Notes: a model not told the origin generated them from the sequence alone. A stretch of 40,963 nt of DNA from Anaerolineae bacterium (GCA_026129165.1 JAHCIP010000012.1:1-40963); one strand, 5' to 3'; counted from the stretch's first letter, positions 25,137 through 32,731 are shown. Numbers and translations: made by a program.

Positions 25137-25835
25137 CTAGGCGGCCAGTACGGCCAGGTCTTGCCCCAAGCATTGGAGCGCGTCGGCGACGGCGGCCGGT
25201 TCGACCAGCATGTGGAAGTGGCCGCCCAGGAGGCGGTAGTAGGCCCAGCCCGCCTGCCGCGCTTGCCGCCCCGGCGTGAGGTAGGCCGCGCTCAACTGGA
25301 TATAGCCACACGGCGCGTCGGGCCACCCATCTGGCGCGGGCAGCGGTTCCTCGTAGACGGCCAGGGGTAGCGGGCGTAGCTCAGCCACGAAGCGCCGCCG
25401 TAGCATGGGGTCGGGAAGCACCTCGCGCAAATCCTCCTCACGCCACGTGGGCAGCCAGCCGTCCCGCGCCGCCGCCCGAAATTGGTCCGCCTCTTGGGGC
25501 GAGGCGAACAGGTCCAGGCGGCTCGCCCCAGCCTGGGGCAGATCGCAGTCCACCAACAGGTAGGTCGATATAGCTTGGTCAAGCGCGACGGCCACCGCTG
25601 GCAAGAGTGGCCCCGCGCCACTGTGGCCCACCAGGACCAGCGGCTGGTCCCCCACCCCCTCAACCGCCCGCGCCACCTGGGCCACGTGCTGCCGCCAGTA
25701 GGGCGGCTCGCCGTGTGGATCGGTCGTCAGCGTCGGCGTCACTACCCCAACGCCCCGTCGTTCCAGTTCCTCGGCTACCAGCGCCCAGGTCATGGGTCCT
25801 ACCAACGGGCTGTGGATCAGTACATACGTCGTCAT
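25137..25835 (-). CDS. Alpha/beta hydrolase
   Basis: This 232-residue protein has the alpha/beta hydrolase fold. The first strand is YVLIHSPLVGPMTW, in the usual oxyanion position. The nucleophile elbow is GHSGAG (Ser72), and a late GGHFHMLVEP gives the catalytic histidine. The layout is like small bacterial esterases of the AB hydrolase-6 type. The substrate is unknown. The ATG at 25835 has AAGGA 7-8 nt upstream. The frame is open 48 codons further upstream but crosses a near-consensus promoter, so those codons are not coding. The gene is downstream of pyrD on the same strand but has its own promoter with an embedded palindrome. Confidence 0.85.
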   Translation of the reverse strand: MTTYVLIHSPLVGPMTWALVAEELERRGVGVVTPTLTTDPHGEPPYWRQHVAQVARAVEGVGDQPLVLVGHSGAGPLLPAVAVALDQAISTYLLVDCDLPQAGASRLDLFASPQEADQFRAAARDGWLPTWREEDLREVLPDPMLRRRFVAELRPLPLAVYEEPLPAPDGWPDAPCGYIQLSAAYLTPGRQARQAGWAYYRLLGGHFHMLVEPAAVADALQCLGQDLAVLAA

Positions 25836-25886
25836 ACCGCATCCTTCGCTCACCCCAACCTCGTTTTTATCTCGGAACACCCCCTT

Positions 25887-25915
25887 ATTATACAAGAACA
25901 ATCGTTCTGAGTCAA
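25887..25915 (-). promoter_or_regulatory. Near-consensus promoter with GAAC-N4-GTTC palindrome in the spacer
   Basis: On the minus strand, TTGACT (25915-25910) and TATAAT (25892-25887) are 17 nt apart. The spacer holds AGAAC-N4-GTTCT (25895-25908), the core pattern of Gram-positive-type LexA boxes. Its 10-mer AGAACGATTG is also a half-site of the operator at 2893-2918. The -35 box overlaps the pyrD stop. Confidence 0.65.
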
Positions 25916-26868
25916 ACACGGTGGGCCAAACCTCGAACGGCGTCGACCGACTCGTAGCCATGCGCCGTGAGCCAGTCATCCAGCTCGCTGCCGATGCGGC
26001 CCAGGACGCGCGGACCGTGCAGCGCGATGGCCGTGCCCACGCCCACCGCCGTCGCCCCTGCCATGAGCATCTCCACCGCGTCGCGCCCGGTCATCACTCC
26101 GCCCATGCCGATGACGGGGATCTTCACCGCCCGCGTAATCTCGTAGACGCAGCGCAGGGCAATCGGCTTGAGCGCCGCGCCCGATAGCCCACCCGTCGTG
26201 TTGGATAGACTGGGCCGCCCCGTCTCAATGTCTATCAGCATGGCCGGCATGGTGTTGACCGCCGTGATGACGTCCGCGCCCGCCTCTTCGACCGCCCGCG
26301 CCGCCTTCCCAATGTCGGGGGTGCTCGGCGAGAGCTTGACGCTGATGGGGCACGTCACCGCCGCCTTGACCGCCGCCGTCGTCGCGGCGATGCCCTCCAC
26401 CAGCCGCGCCGGGTCTTTGCCCAGGTTGGGACAAGAGGCGTTGAGTTCCAGCAGCGCCGGGCGCAGCGGAGCGACCTGTCGGGCCAGGGCCGCAAACTCG
26501 TCAGGCGTCTCGGCGTAGACACTGGCGATAGTCGGTACGCCCCAGGCGTCCAGCCGCGCCTGCGCCTGCCCGAACAGGTCCAGCCACTTGTGGATGCCCG
26601 GATTGGGCAAGCCCAGCGCGTTGAGCGCGCCGTCGTCCCAGGTGATGAAGTTGGGTGAGGGGTGGCCGAGGCGCGGCTCGGTGGTCGCTGTCTTGACCGT
26701 CACCGCCGCCGCGCCGCCCTTCGCTACCGCCTCAATCTCGGCCACCGACGCCGTCCACGGCCCGCACGCGGCGATAATGGGATGGTCGAGGGTCAGGCCG
26801 GCCAGGGGGGTGGTCAGGTCGGTGGGGTGGTGGCTAGTGGGTGAGTGGGTAGTGGGTGGGGTTTCCAT
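25912..26868 (-). CDS. pyrD: Dihydroorotate dehydrogenase, class 1-like
   Basis: This 318-residue FMN enzyme oxidises dihydroorotate to orotate, the fourth step of UMP synthesis. It has no N-terminal membrane helix, so it is a soluble class 1-type enzyme. Marks are IIAACGPWTASVAEIEA, the substrate loop ALGLPNPG, the active-site ELNASCPNLG with the class 1 cysteine, SVKLSPSTPDI, the NTMPAMLIDI asparagine, GGLSGAALKPIAL and the phosphate-binding GMGGVMTG and VGVGTAI. A PyrK partner is not seen in the window, so 1A and 1B cannot be separated. The ATG at 26868 is preferred over an in-frame TTG at 26877. It is the last pyr gene, 73 bp after pyrFE. Confidence 0.92.
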   Translation of the reverse strand: METPPTTHSPTSHHPTDLTTPLAGLTLDHPIIAACGPWTASVAEIEAVAKGGAAAVTVKTATTEPRLGHPSPNFITWDDGALNALGLPNPGIHKWLDLFGQAQARLDAWGVPTIASVYAETPDEFAALARQVAPLRPALLELNASCPNLGKDPARLVEGIAATTAAVKAAVTCPISVKLSPSTPDIGKAARAVEEAGADVITAVNTMPAMLIDIETGRPSLSNTTGGLSGAALKPIALRCVYEITRAVKIPVIGMGGVMTGRDAVEMLMAGATAVGVGTAIALHGPRVLGRIGSELDDWLTAHGYESVDAVRGLAHRV

Positions 26869-26925
26869 AGGCAGCAACCTTTTTTACCGCACAGGACACA
26901 AAGAATTGTCTGACACAGGGCGTAG

Positions 26926-26947
26926 GGGTAGCCCCCCGTGGCTACCC
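26926..26947. repeat. Hairpin over the pyrFE stop codon
   Basis: GGGTAGCC (26926-26933) and GGCTACCC (26940-26947) form an 8-bp stem with a 6-nt loop. The TAG stop of pyrFE (26944-26942) lies inside the stem, in the gap before pyrD. Confidence 0.55.
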
Positions 26948-28345
26948 ACGCTCCCTAATTGCCCGCTGGGCCTCGTCGGTCAGGCGGCCAGCCGCGGCCA
27001 GCGCGTCCACCATCTCCGTCAGCCGCAGGACGGCGTGGACGCGGTAGCCCTTCGCTTCCAGCGGCTCGCGGCCGCCCTCCTCGCGGTCAATCAGCACGAC
27101 GATGTCGCGCACCTTTAAGCCCGCCGCTTCGAGCGTGGCAATGGCTTCCAGCTTCGAGCCGCCGCTGGTGATGACGTCGTCCACGACCACCGCCGTCTCC
27201 CCCGCCTTAAAGCGGCCTTCGACCGGCTTGCCTGTGCCATAGGCCTTGACCTCCTTGCGCGGGTAGACCAGCGGGCGCTCCAGGTGCAGCGCGACGGCCG
27301 TCCCGATGGGCAGGGCGGCGTAGGGGATGGCGGCAAGGCGGTCGAAGGCCAGCCCCCGCAGTAGCTCACCGTAGGCGGCCGCCACCTGCTTGAGCAGGGC
27401 CGGTTCCGACACCAGCAGCCGCAGGTCAAAGTAGAACGGCGAGGTCCGTCCCGACGCCAGGGTAAACTGGCCGAAGCGCACACACCCTGCATCAAATAGC
27501 GCCGTCGCCAACGCCTGCGTTTTTCCCTCCCTCTCCCTCTGGGAGAGGGTTGGGGTGAGGGTCTTAGACCTGGCATCATTGATGGCATTCACTAACGCCT
27601 GCGCTTCGGCGCGCGGGTCGGCGGCGCGGGCGATACCGCGCGAGACGGGCAGCAGCAGGCCGAGGCCGCGACGGTCCACGCCCGCCACGACCGCCGCCGC
27701 GAGGTCGCCGCCCTGCGCGCCCAGGCCCGGCGCGAGAATGAGGGCGTCGGGGACGGCCTGACGGACGGCGCGGAGTTCGTCGGGGGCCGTCGCGCCGACG
27801 ACGAGGCCGACGTTGCCGCCCATCCCCCAACTTTGCACCTGGCGGGCGACGCGCAGGTACAGGGCTTCGCCGCCTACGTCGAGGGATTGGAACTCGACGG
27901 CGCTGGGGTTCGAGGTGCGGCTGAGGATGAACGCCCCCCGGCGCGGGTCGGCCAGGTAGGGCGCGAGGGCGTCGCGGCCCTGGTAGGGGTTGGCGGTCAC
28001 GGCGTCCACGCCCCAGCGCTCGAAGGCGGCGCGGGCATAGGCCGCCGATGAGTTGCCCAGGTCGCCCCACTTGGCGTCGAGGATGGTGGGGATGTCGGGC
28101 GGCAGGCGGCGCAGCGTCTCTTCGAGGGCGGCCACACCCGCCGCGCCATAAGCCAGGTAGAAGCCCAGGTTGGGCTTGTAGGCGCACACCAGCCCGGCCG
28201 TTGCCTCGATGAGTCGGACGTTCGCCTCGACCAGCCCGCTCGCGTCGGCCCCGGCCGGCAGTTCCGGGTCCAGCCCCAGGCACAGTAGGCTCCCGGTACG
28301 CTGCATGGCATTTTCGAGTCGTTCTCGGAATGTCTTATCTGACAT
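26942..28345 (-). CDS. pyrF/pyrE: Fused orotidine-5'-phosphate decarboxylase and orotate phosphoribosyltransferase
   Basis: This 467-residue bifunctional enzyme carries the last two steps to UMP. Residues 1 to about 258 are OMP decarboxylase of the PyrF type 2 form, with LCLGLDPELP and LDAKWGDLGN (D90, K92, D95). From about 275, orotate phosphoribosyltransferase follows, with SGRTSPFYFDLR and the PRPP loop VVVDDVITSGGS (about 384-395). The order is the reverse of the human UMP synthase and is the one known from some cyanobacteria and kinetoplastids. The joining peptide TLTPTLSQREREGK (about 261-274) is the translation of a dispersed palindrome. The start lies 12 bp after the pyrB stop, so the genes form an operon. 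Confidence 0.93.
   Translation of the reverse strand: MSDKTFRERLENAMQRTGSLLCLGLDPELPAGADASGLVEANVRLIEATAGLVCAYKPNLGFYLAYGAAGVAALEETLRRLPPDIPTILDAKWGDLGNSSAAYARAAFERWGVDAVTANPYQGRDALAPYLADPRRGAFILSRTSNPSAVEFQSLDVGGEALYLRVARQVQSWGMGGNVGLVVGATAPDELRAVRQAVPDALILAPGLGAQGGDLAAAVVAGVDRRGLGLLLPVSRGIARAADPRAEAQALVNAINDARSKTLTPTLSQREREGKTQALATALFDAGCVRFGQFTLASGRTSPFYFDLRLLVSEPALLKQVAAAYGELLRGLAFDRLAAIPYAALPIGTAVALHLERPLVYPRKEVKAYGTGKPVEGRFKAGETAVVVDDVITSGGSKLEAIATLEAAGLKVRDIVVLIDREEGGREPLEAKGYRVHAVLRLTEMVDALAAAGRLTDEAQRAIRERG
27525..27563. repeat. CTCTCCC/GGGAGAG palindrome within the pyrFE linker
   Basis: CCCTCTCCC (27529-27537) and GGGAGAGGG (27541-27549) form a 9-bp stem with a TCT loop, followed by TTGGGGTGAGGGTCT. 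The same sequence occurs outside genes at 33353-33396 and, inverted, at 33418-33453. Confidence 0.8.
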
Positions 28346-28357
28346 AATCCCTATTCC

Positions 28358-28925
28358 CTACTCCCCAATCTTCCCCAGCACGGCCGCCAGCAGCGCCATG
28401 CGGATGTAGAGGCCGTTCTCGACCTGGCGGAAGTAGGCCGCGCGCGGGTCGTCGTCCACCGCCTCGCTAATCTCGGTCACGCGGGGCAGCGGGTGCATCA
28501 CAATCATATCGCGCCTGGCGCGGGTCATGACCTCCGGCGTGATGGCGTAACTGTCCTTGACCGCCTCGTACTGGCTCAGGTCGCCAAAGCGCTCCTTCTG
28601 GACGCGCGTCACGTACAGCACATCCGCCGTCTCGATGACGTCGGCCACGTCGTCGCTCTCGGTCACGGCGATGCCCCGACTCCGCACGTCGTTGATGAGC
28701 CGCATGGGCAGGCGCAGGATTTCGGGCGAGACGAAGTCCAGCGTGACCCGGTACTGGGTCAGGAGTTGGGTCAGCGAGTGGACGGTGCGGCCAAAGCGCA
28801 GGTCGCCCACCATGGCGATGTTCAGCCCGTCAATGCGACCCAGTTCCTCCTGGATGGTGAACAGGTCGAGCAGCGCCTGGGTCGGATGCTCGCCCGCGCC
28901 GTCGCCGGCGTTGATGATGGGGACG
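28358..28925 (-). pseudogene. pyrB: Second, partial pyrB copy: C-terminal half with the native end
   Basis: This stretch encodes the aspartate-binding half of aspartate carbamoyltransferase, from [16 protein letters not shown] to the normal C-terminus, including HPLPRVTEI and the final [21 protein letters not shown]. It is nearly identical to the matching part of the upstream copy over about 430 bp, but similarity stops sharply at about 28924. The N-terminal carbamoyl-phosphate domain is missing. The frame is open back to a TTG at 29011 through unrelated codons, so a 217-residue product is possible in principle. Its position 12 bp before pyrFE suggests that this is the original gene end, displaced by a tandem duplication. 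Confidence 0.85.
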
Positions 28926-29020
28926 TATATCCGTGTCAAAGTCAATGACATTAACCTGTAACGCTTCACCCATCGGTGAAACCACGCGAATAGAGAACCT
29001 GCATCCGGCAACCCTTCTAA

Positions 29021-29085
29021 ATGTCACCTAAACGAAGTGAAGGGTCTCGTCTCTAGTAAGATGCTTCACTTCGTTCAACATGACA
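29021..29085. repeat. TGTCA-bounded palindromic repeat (copy 1) inside the pyrB duplication
   Basis: TGTCA (29022), ACGAAGTGAAG (29032-29042), CTTCACTTCGT (29064-29074) and TGACA (29081-29085) form a nested inverted repeat. It is a relative of 31631-31700. It sits in the novel sequence of about 360 bp between the two pyrB copies. Confidence 0.75.
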
Positions 29086-29240
29086 GTCGGACGCTCTGTT
29101 CTGATAGAGAGGCACAGCCTCGTGATGGGGTGTGACAACTGACTGGCGAGGTGGTTTGTAGGTGCAAGGTTGCCCTGCCCAGGCCGCGACAACCGTTCGG
29201 ACGGGAAACCCGCGCCCTACCGCGACCCCACCTCTCCAAC

Positions 29241-29286
29241 CATCAATCATCAATCATCAGTCTTTAGTCATCAGTCTTCAGTCTTC
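29241..29286. repeat. 7-bp tandem repeat array between the pyrB copies
   Basis: Units of seven bases (CATCAAT, CATCAGT, CTTTAGT, CTTCAGT) follow one another directly before the decayed end of the upstream pyrB copy. Confidence 0.7.
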
Positions 29287-29421
29287 CCCAGCACCGCCGC
29301 CAGCAAAGAATATGCCGGAATCTGGGAGCGGCGTTTTCGACCTGGCGGTAAGAGCGGCGCGGGGTCGTCGTCCACCGCCTCGCCCCAATCTCGTTGCGCG
29401 GGGGCAGCGGGTGCATCACAA
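29287..29421 (-). pseudogene. pyrB: Decayed 3' end of the upstream pyrB copy
   Basis: The sequence still aligns with the intact end at 28365-28500 but with many substitutions and several small insertions and deletions, so no frame survives. It should have encoded the last 40 or so residues of aspartate carbamoyltransferase. It is far more diverged than the adjoining duplicated part. Confidence 0.8.
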
Positions 29422-30255
29422 TCATATCGCGCCTGGCGCGGGTCGCGACCTCGGCGTGATAGCGTAACTGTCCTTGACCGCCTCGTACTGGCTCAGGTCG
29501 CCAAAGCGCTCCTTCTGGACGCGCGTGACGTACAGGACATCTGCCGTCTCAATCACGTCCGCCACGTCGTCGCTCTCGGTCACGGGGATGCTGCGACTCC
29601 GTACGTCGTTGATGAGACGCATGGGCAGGCGCAGGATTTCGGGCGACACGAAGTCCAGCGTGACCCGGTACTGGGTCAGGAGTTGCGTCAGCGAGTGGAC
29701 GGTGCGGCCAAAGCGCAGGTCGCCCACCATAGCGATGTTCAGCCCATCAATGCGGCCCAGTTCCTCCTGGATGGTGAACAGGTCGAGCAGCGCCTGGGTC
29801 GGATGCTCGCCCGCGCCGTCGCCGGCGTTGATGATGGGGACACGCGCCGCCCGCGCCGCCGCCTGGGCCGACCCCATCTCCGGGTGGCGCAGGACGATGA
29901 CATCGGAGTAGCGTTCGAGGGTCTTGACCGTGTCGGCCAGCGACTCGCCCTTAGACACCGACGAGAACTGGACGCCCTGAGTAATCGGGATGACGCTGCC
30001 GCCGAGGCGTTCCATGGCCGCAATGAACGAACTGCTGGTGCGGGTGGACGGCTCGTAGAACAGGCAGGTCAGTATCTTGTGGCGGAGCAGGTCGAGGCCG
30101 CCGTCGCCCTGGACGGCTTGACGCATGGCGTGGGCGTGGCCGAACAGGTCTTCGAGCAAGGGGCGCGAGAACTGGTTAACGGATAGGATGTCCTGTCCGA
30201 CGAGGTCGCGCACGCTGGTCAAGGTGGTCATTGGGGTCTGGGTCACGGCCATCAT
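29422..30255 (-). CDS. pyrB: Aspartate carbamoyltransferase, C-terminally truncated by frameshift
   Basis: The 277-residue product would join carbamoyl phosphate and aspartate, the first committed step of UMP synthesis. The carbamoyl-phosphate domain is complete, with FYEPSTRTSSSF (S70, T71, R72, T73), and [14 protein letters not shown] and [13 protein letters not shown] follow. At about 29451 one C is missing relative to the other copy. The frame shifts after SYAITP and ends with nine foreign residues. The HPLPR substrate loop and the last helix are lost; family members are about 305 residues long. The ATG at 30255 has AGGAGG 7 nt upstream. Alone this chain is probably inactive. Trans-complementation by the other fragment, or an assembly error, must be considered. 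Confidence 0.85.
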   Translation of the reverse strand: MMAVTQTPMTTLTSVRDLVGQDILSVNQFSRPLLEDLFGHAHAMRQAVQGDGGLDLLRHKILTCLFYEPSTRTSSSFIAAMERLGGSVIPITQGVQFSSVSKGESLADTVKTLERYSDVIVLRHPEMGSAQAAARAARVPIINAGDGAGEHPTQALLDLFTIQEELGRIDGLNIAMVGDLRFGRTVHSLTQLLTQYRVTLDFVSPEILRLPMRLINDVRSRSIPVTESDDVADVIETADVLYVTRVQKERFGDLSQYEAVKDSYAITPRSRPAPGAI

Positions 30256-30295
30256 ACAGAGTCCTCCTGGCTTGGGTTCTAAGCTGAACATGAAA

Positions 30296-30321
30296 CGTCC
30301 GAAGCGGGTTAGCTTCGGACG
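30296..30321 (-). terminator. Hairpin between pyrC and pyrB
   Basis: CGTCCGAAGC (30296-30305) pairs exactly with GCTTCGGACG (30312-30321). On the minus strand the stem is followed by TTTCATGTT, so it may be a leaky terminator in the 74-bp gap between the two genes. Confidence 0.6.
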
Positions 30322-30329
30322 GGAATGGG

Positions 30330-31394
30330 TTACACGGTAGATTGAACCAAACGGCCACTGCCTTCAGGGGCAAGGACTTGGCCGTCCTCAAAGGCGAGAC
30401 GGCCCCGGTAGGTCGCACGACGCAGCCGCCCCTGCACGGCCATGCCCGCGAAGGGGCTCCAGGCCGGGCGGGTCTGGAAGCCGTGGTCGGGGATAGTCCA
30501 GCGGTCAGCGGGGTCTACTTCGATCCAGGTGTCGGGCGGGTTGGGCAGCCGATAGACGCGGCGCGGCCCGCTGTGCATGAGTTCCACCAGGCGGTCAAGC
30601 GTCAGGCGGCCCTCGGCTACGGCGGTCAGCATCAGCGGGAGGGATGTTTCCAGGCCGGGGACACCGGGCGGCGGGGTCGGTTGGGCCTTCTCCTCGCGGG
30701 TGTGAGGCGCGTGGTCCGTGGCAACACAGTCGAACACGTCCAGGTGTTCCCACAGGCCGGCGCGGTCGTCGGGGGTCGCCAGGGGTGGGCGCATCAGGCC
30801 CAACGCGCCCAGGCGGGGCAGGTCCGTCTCGTCCAGGAACAGGTGATGCGGGCAGACCTCGCAGGTGATGGGCGCGCCCTGCGCCTTGGCCGCCTGGATG
30901 AAGGCAATTTCCTCGCGGCGGCTGATGTGGCACAGGTGGAGGCGCTGGCCGTGCGCCCACGCCAGCCCGACGGCCAGTGGCACGCTCAGTTCCTCGGCGT
31001 GGACGGCGATGACGCGGCCACGCGGCCAGGCGCGGAAGTGGGCCAGCAGGGTGGCCCAGTCGTTGACCCGCAGCGGGCCGTAGGTGGCGTCGAGGTAAAT
31101 CTTGAGGCCGACGGTCTGGGGCGCGAGGCGGGCCGCTTCCTGCGCGTTGCCCTGCGCCGCGCCGACAAACAGCCCCACATCGCAGCGGGCGGTGGCACGC
31201 ACGGCCTCGGCGGCGCGCGTCAGGGTGGCCTGATCTATCGTCGGCGGCTTGGTGTTGGGCATCCCCAGCACCGTCGTCACGCCACCGGCCAGCGCGGCGG
31301 CGGTGCCCGTGGCGTAGGTTTCCTTGTGCGTCTCACCCAGGTCACGCAGGTGGACGTGGGGGTCCACCAGGCCGCGCAGTCTTACCGTTGCCAC
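30330..31394 (-). CDS. pyrC: Dihydroorotase
   Basis: This 354-residue zinc enzyme closes carbamoyl aspartate to dihydroorotate, the third step of UMP synthesis. Metal ligands are HVHLRD (H13, H15), the likely carbamylated K98 in GLKIYLDATYG, H132 (VHAEE), H156 (CHIS) and D227 in ATDHAPHT. PNTKPPT and the DATYG loop fit the type I/CAD-like branch. The start is a GTG at 31394, with GAGGGAG 6 nt before it. It is the first gene of the pyr operon. Its leader holds a strong intrinsic terminator, so expression is probably set by attenuation. Confidence 0.93.
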   Translation of the reverse strand: MATVRLRGLVDPHVHLRDLGETHKETYATGTAAALAGGVTTVLGMPNTKPPTIDQATLTRAAEAVRATARCDVGLFVGAAQGNAQEAARLAPQTVGLKIYLDATYGPLRVNDWATLLAHFRAWPRGRVIAVHAEELSVPLAVGLAWAHGQRLHLCHISRREEIAFIQAAKAQGAPITCEVCPHHLFLDETDLPRLGALGLMRPPLATPDDRAGLWEHLDVFDCVATDHAPHTREEKAQPTPPPGVPGLETSLPLMLTAVAEGRLTLDRLVELMHSGPRRVYRLPNPPDTWIEVDPADRWTIPDHGFQTRPAWSPFAGMAVQGRLRRATYRGRLAFEDGQVLAPEGSGRLVQSTV

Positions 31395-31417
31395 AGGTTA
31401 CTCCCTCGGCCCGGCAC

Positions 31418-31455
31418 AAAAAACGCGCCCTCCCAGGTGAATCCTGGCTGGCGCG
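31418..31455 (-). terminator. Leader terminator (attenuator) upstream of pyrC
   Basis: Read on the minus strand, CGCGCC (31455-31450) and GGCGCG (31429-31424) form the base of the stem, CCAGG (31447-31443) and CCTGG (31437-31433) form the top, and six T residues follow (31423-31418). The gene starts 24 nt later, so read-through must be controlled. This is a classic attenuator layout for pyr operons. Confidence 0.75.
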
Positions 31456-31470
31456 GGTTGGGTGGTGTCG

Positions 31471-31501
31471 TCCGGGTGAAGTTTGTCATCATTCATCCGG
31501 A
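31471..31501 (-). promoter_or_regulatory. Upstream hairpin in the pyrC leader
   Basis: TCCGG-N-TGAA (31471-31480) and TTCA-N-CCGGA (31492-31501) pair with one mismatched base. The stem lies between the start point and the terminator and may be part of an antiterminator or a protein-binding site. Confidence 0.45.
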
Positions 31502-31506
31502 ACAGA

Positions 31507-31535
31507 AGTATACACGGCTTGGGGGCAGCGTGCAA
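31507..31535 (-). promoter_or_regulatory. Sigma-70 promoter of the pyr operon
   Basis: On the minus strand, TTGCAC (31535-31530) and TATACT (31512-31507) are 17 nt apart. The start near 31500 gives a leader of about 106 nt before pyrC. Confidence 0.65.
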
Positions 31536-31630
31536 ATCTAACACGGACGAGCCGATGAGCGCCGAGTTGAATATGGCACACTTGAATTCAGTCTTAAGAG
31601 AGACGAACTCTGTGCAAGGCCCGTTACAAC

Positions 31631-31700
31631 TGTCACCCTGAACGAAGTGAAGGGTCTCGCCTTTCGTAAGGCGAGATGCTTCGCTTCGCTCAGCATGACA
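31631..31700. repeat. TGTCA-bounded palindromic repeat (copy 2)
   Basis: The element runs from TGTCA (31631) to TGACA (31700), with CGAAGTGAAGGGTCTCGC-type arms and an inner GCGAGATGCTTCGCTTCG. It matches copy 1 at 29021-29085. The remaining sequence to 31811 has no gene that I can support; 31770-31795 resembles half of the element at 13835-13894. Confidence 0.75.
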
Positions 31701-31811
31701 ATCGAAGGTGTTCTTCGCTTGGCGTAAGCCACTTCTCTAGGGAAGTGTTAGTATGTGATTCTTTGCTCCGTGTTCTCCGCGCCTCCGTGGTGAACCCCTT
31801 TCGGCGCAGCC

Positions 31812-32642
31812 TCAGGCAAGGTTATATATTCTGGCCGCCGTTCCGCCCCACACCGCCGCCTGCTCGTTCTCCGACAACCCCGCGACAAACTGGGCTACCA
31901 AGTCGTATACCTGCTCATAGCTGCCGTGGAGGAGGCAGACCGACCAGTCGCTGCCGAACAGCAGCCGACGCGGGCCGAACATCTCCAGTACCGCGTCGAA
32001 GTAGGGGCGAATATCCCCAGGCGTCCAGTCGGGCCGCGCCTCGGTAATCATCCCCGACACCTTGCACACGACATTGGGATACTCGGCCACACGCCGCAGG
32101 TCGCTCTGCCAGGGTTCCATCTCGCCCCGCGCGATCAGAGGCTTGGCGAGGTGGTCCACCACCCACGTCATATTGGGAACGGTCTCGAACAGGCGCGGCA
32201 GGTGGGGCAGGTGCGGCGGGCGGACCAGCAGGTCGTAGGGCAGTCCCTTGTCGGCCAACGTGCGCAGCCCAGCCACCACGTCGGGCCGCAGCAGCCACTC
32301 GTCATCGGGTTCGTCGTGGACTTGGTGGCGGACGCCCACCAGCGGCCCCTCGGCCCGCAACTGATCCACCTGGTCACCCAGGTCGGGCGCGGTCAGGTCC
32401 AGCCAGGCGACGACGCCCTTGATAAAGCCAGCCTCCCGCGCCAACCCGAACACCCAGCGCGTCTCCTCGACCGCGTGGGTGGCCTGGACGAAGACCGTCC
32501 CGTCTACGCCGCAGGCCGCCAGGTGCGGCGCGAGGTCGGCCGGGCGAAAGTCACGGTAGAGAGTGGTCAGGCTGGGCGACAGCCACGGATAGTGGAGCCG
32601 CCCTAAGTCCCAGAAGTGCTGATGGGCGTCAATTTTGAGCAT
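31812..32642 (-). CDS. Amidohydrolase family protein, fuconolactonase-like (COG3618)
   Basis: This 276-residue TIM-barrel hydrolase belongs to the Amidohydro_2 group, which includes L-fuconolactonase, 4-sulfomuconolactonase and related lactonases. Marks are KIDAHQHFWDLGRLHYPWL (metal-binding HxH), VFVQATHAVEET, GVVAWLDL, GVRHQVHDEPD, the VDHLAKP histidine, CKVSGM and RLLFGSDWSV with the catalytic Asp. Hydrolysis of a sugar lactone is inferred. The ATG at 32642 has GGAG 9 nt upstream. It lies on the same strand as rbsD and divergent from a sugar-acid dehydratase, which supports a role in oxidative sugar breakdown. Confidence 0.88.
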   Translation of the reverse strand: MLKIDAHQHFWDLGRLHYPWLSPSLTTLYRDFRPADLAPHLAACGVDGTVFVQATHAVEETRWVFGLAREAGFIKGVVAWLDLTAPDLGDQVDQLRAEGPLVGVRHQVHDEPDDEWLLRPDVVAGLRTLADKGLPYDLLVRPPHLPHLPRLFETVPNMTWVVDHLAKPLIARGEMEPWQSDLRRVAEYPNVVCKVSGMITEARPDWTPGDIRPYFDAVLEMFGPRRLLFGSDWSVCLLHGSYEQVYDLVAQFVAGLSENEQAAVWGGTAARIYNLA

Positions 32643-32661
32643 AGATGATCGCTCCGGGATT

Positions 32662-32730
32662 AGAACACGGATGAAGAGAATGGACGGATCGAAGCCACCC
32701 GCATCCATCTATCCTCTTAATCCGTGCTCT
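32662..32730. repeat. CACGGAT inverted repeat (copy 1)
   Basis: AGAACACGGAT (32662-32672) and ATCCGTGCTCT (32720-32730) are complementary at 10 of 11 positions, with further partial pairing inside. A relative lies at 38983-39093. It fills the gap between rbsD and the amidohydrolase gene. Confidence 0.6.
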
Positions 32731-32731
32731 G

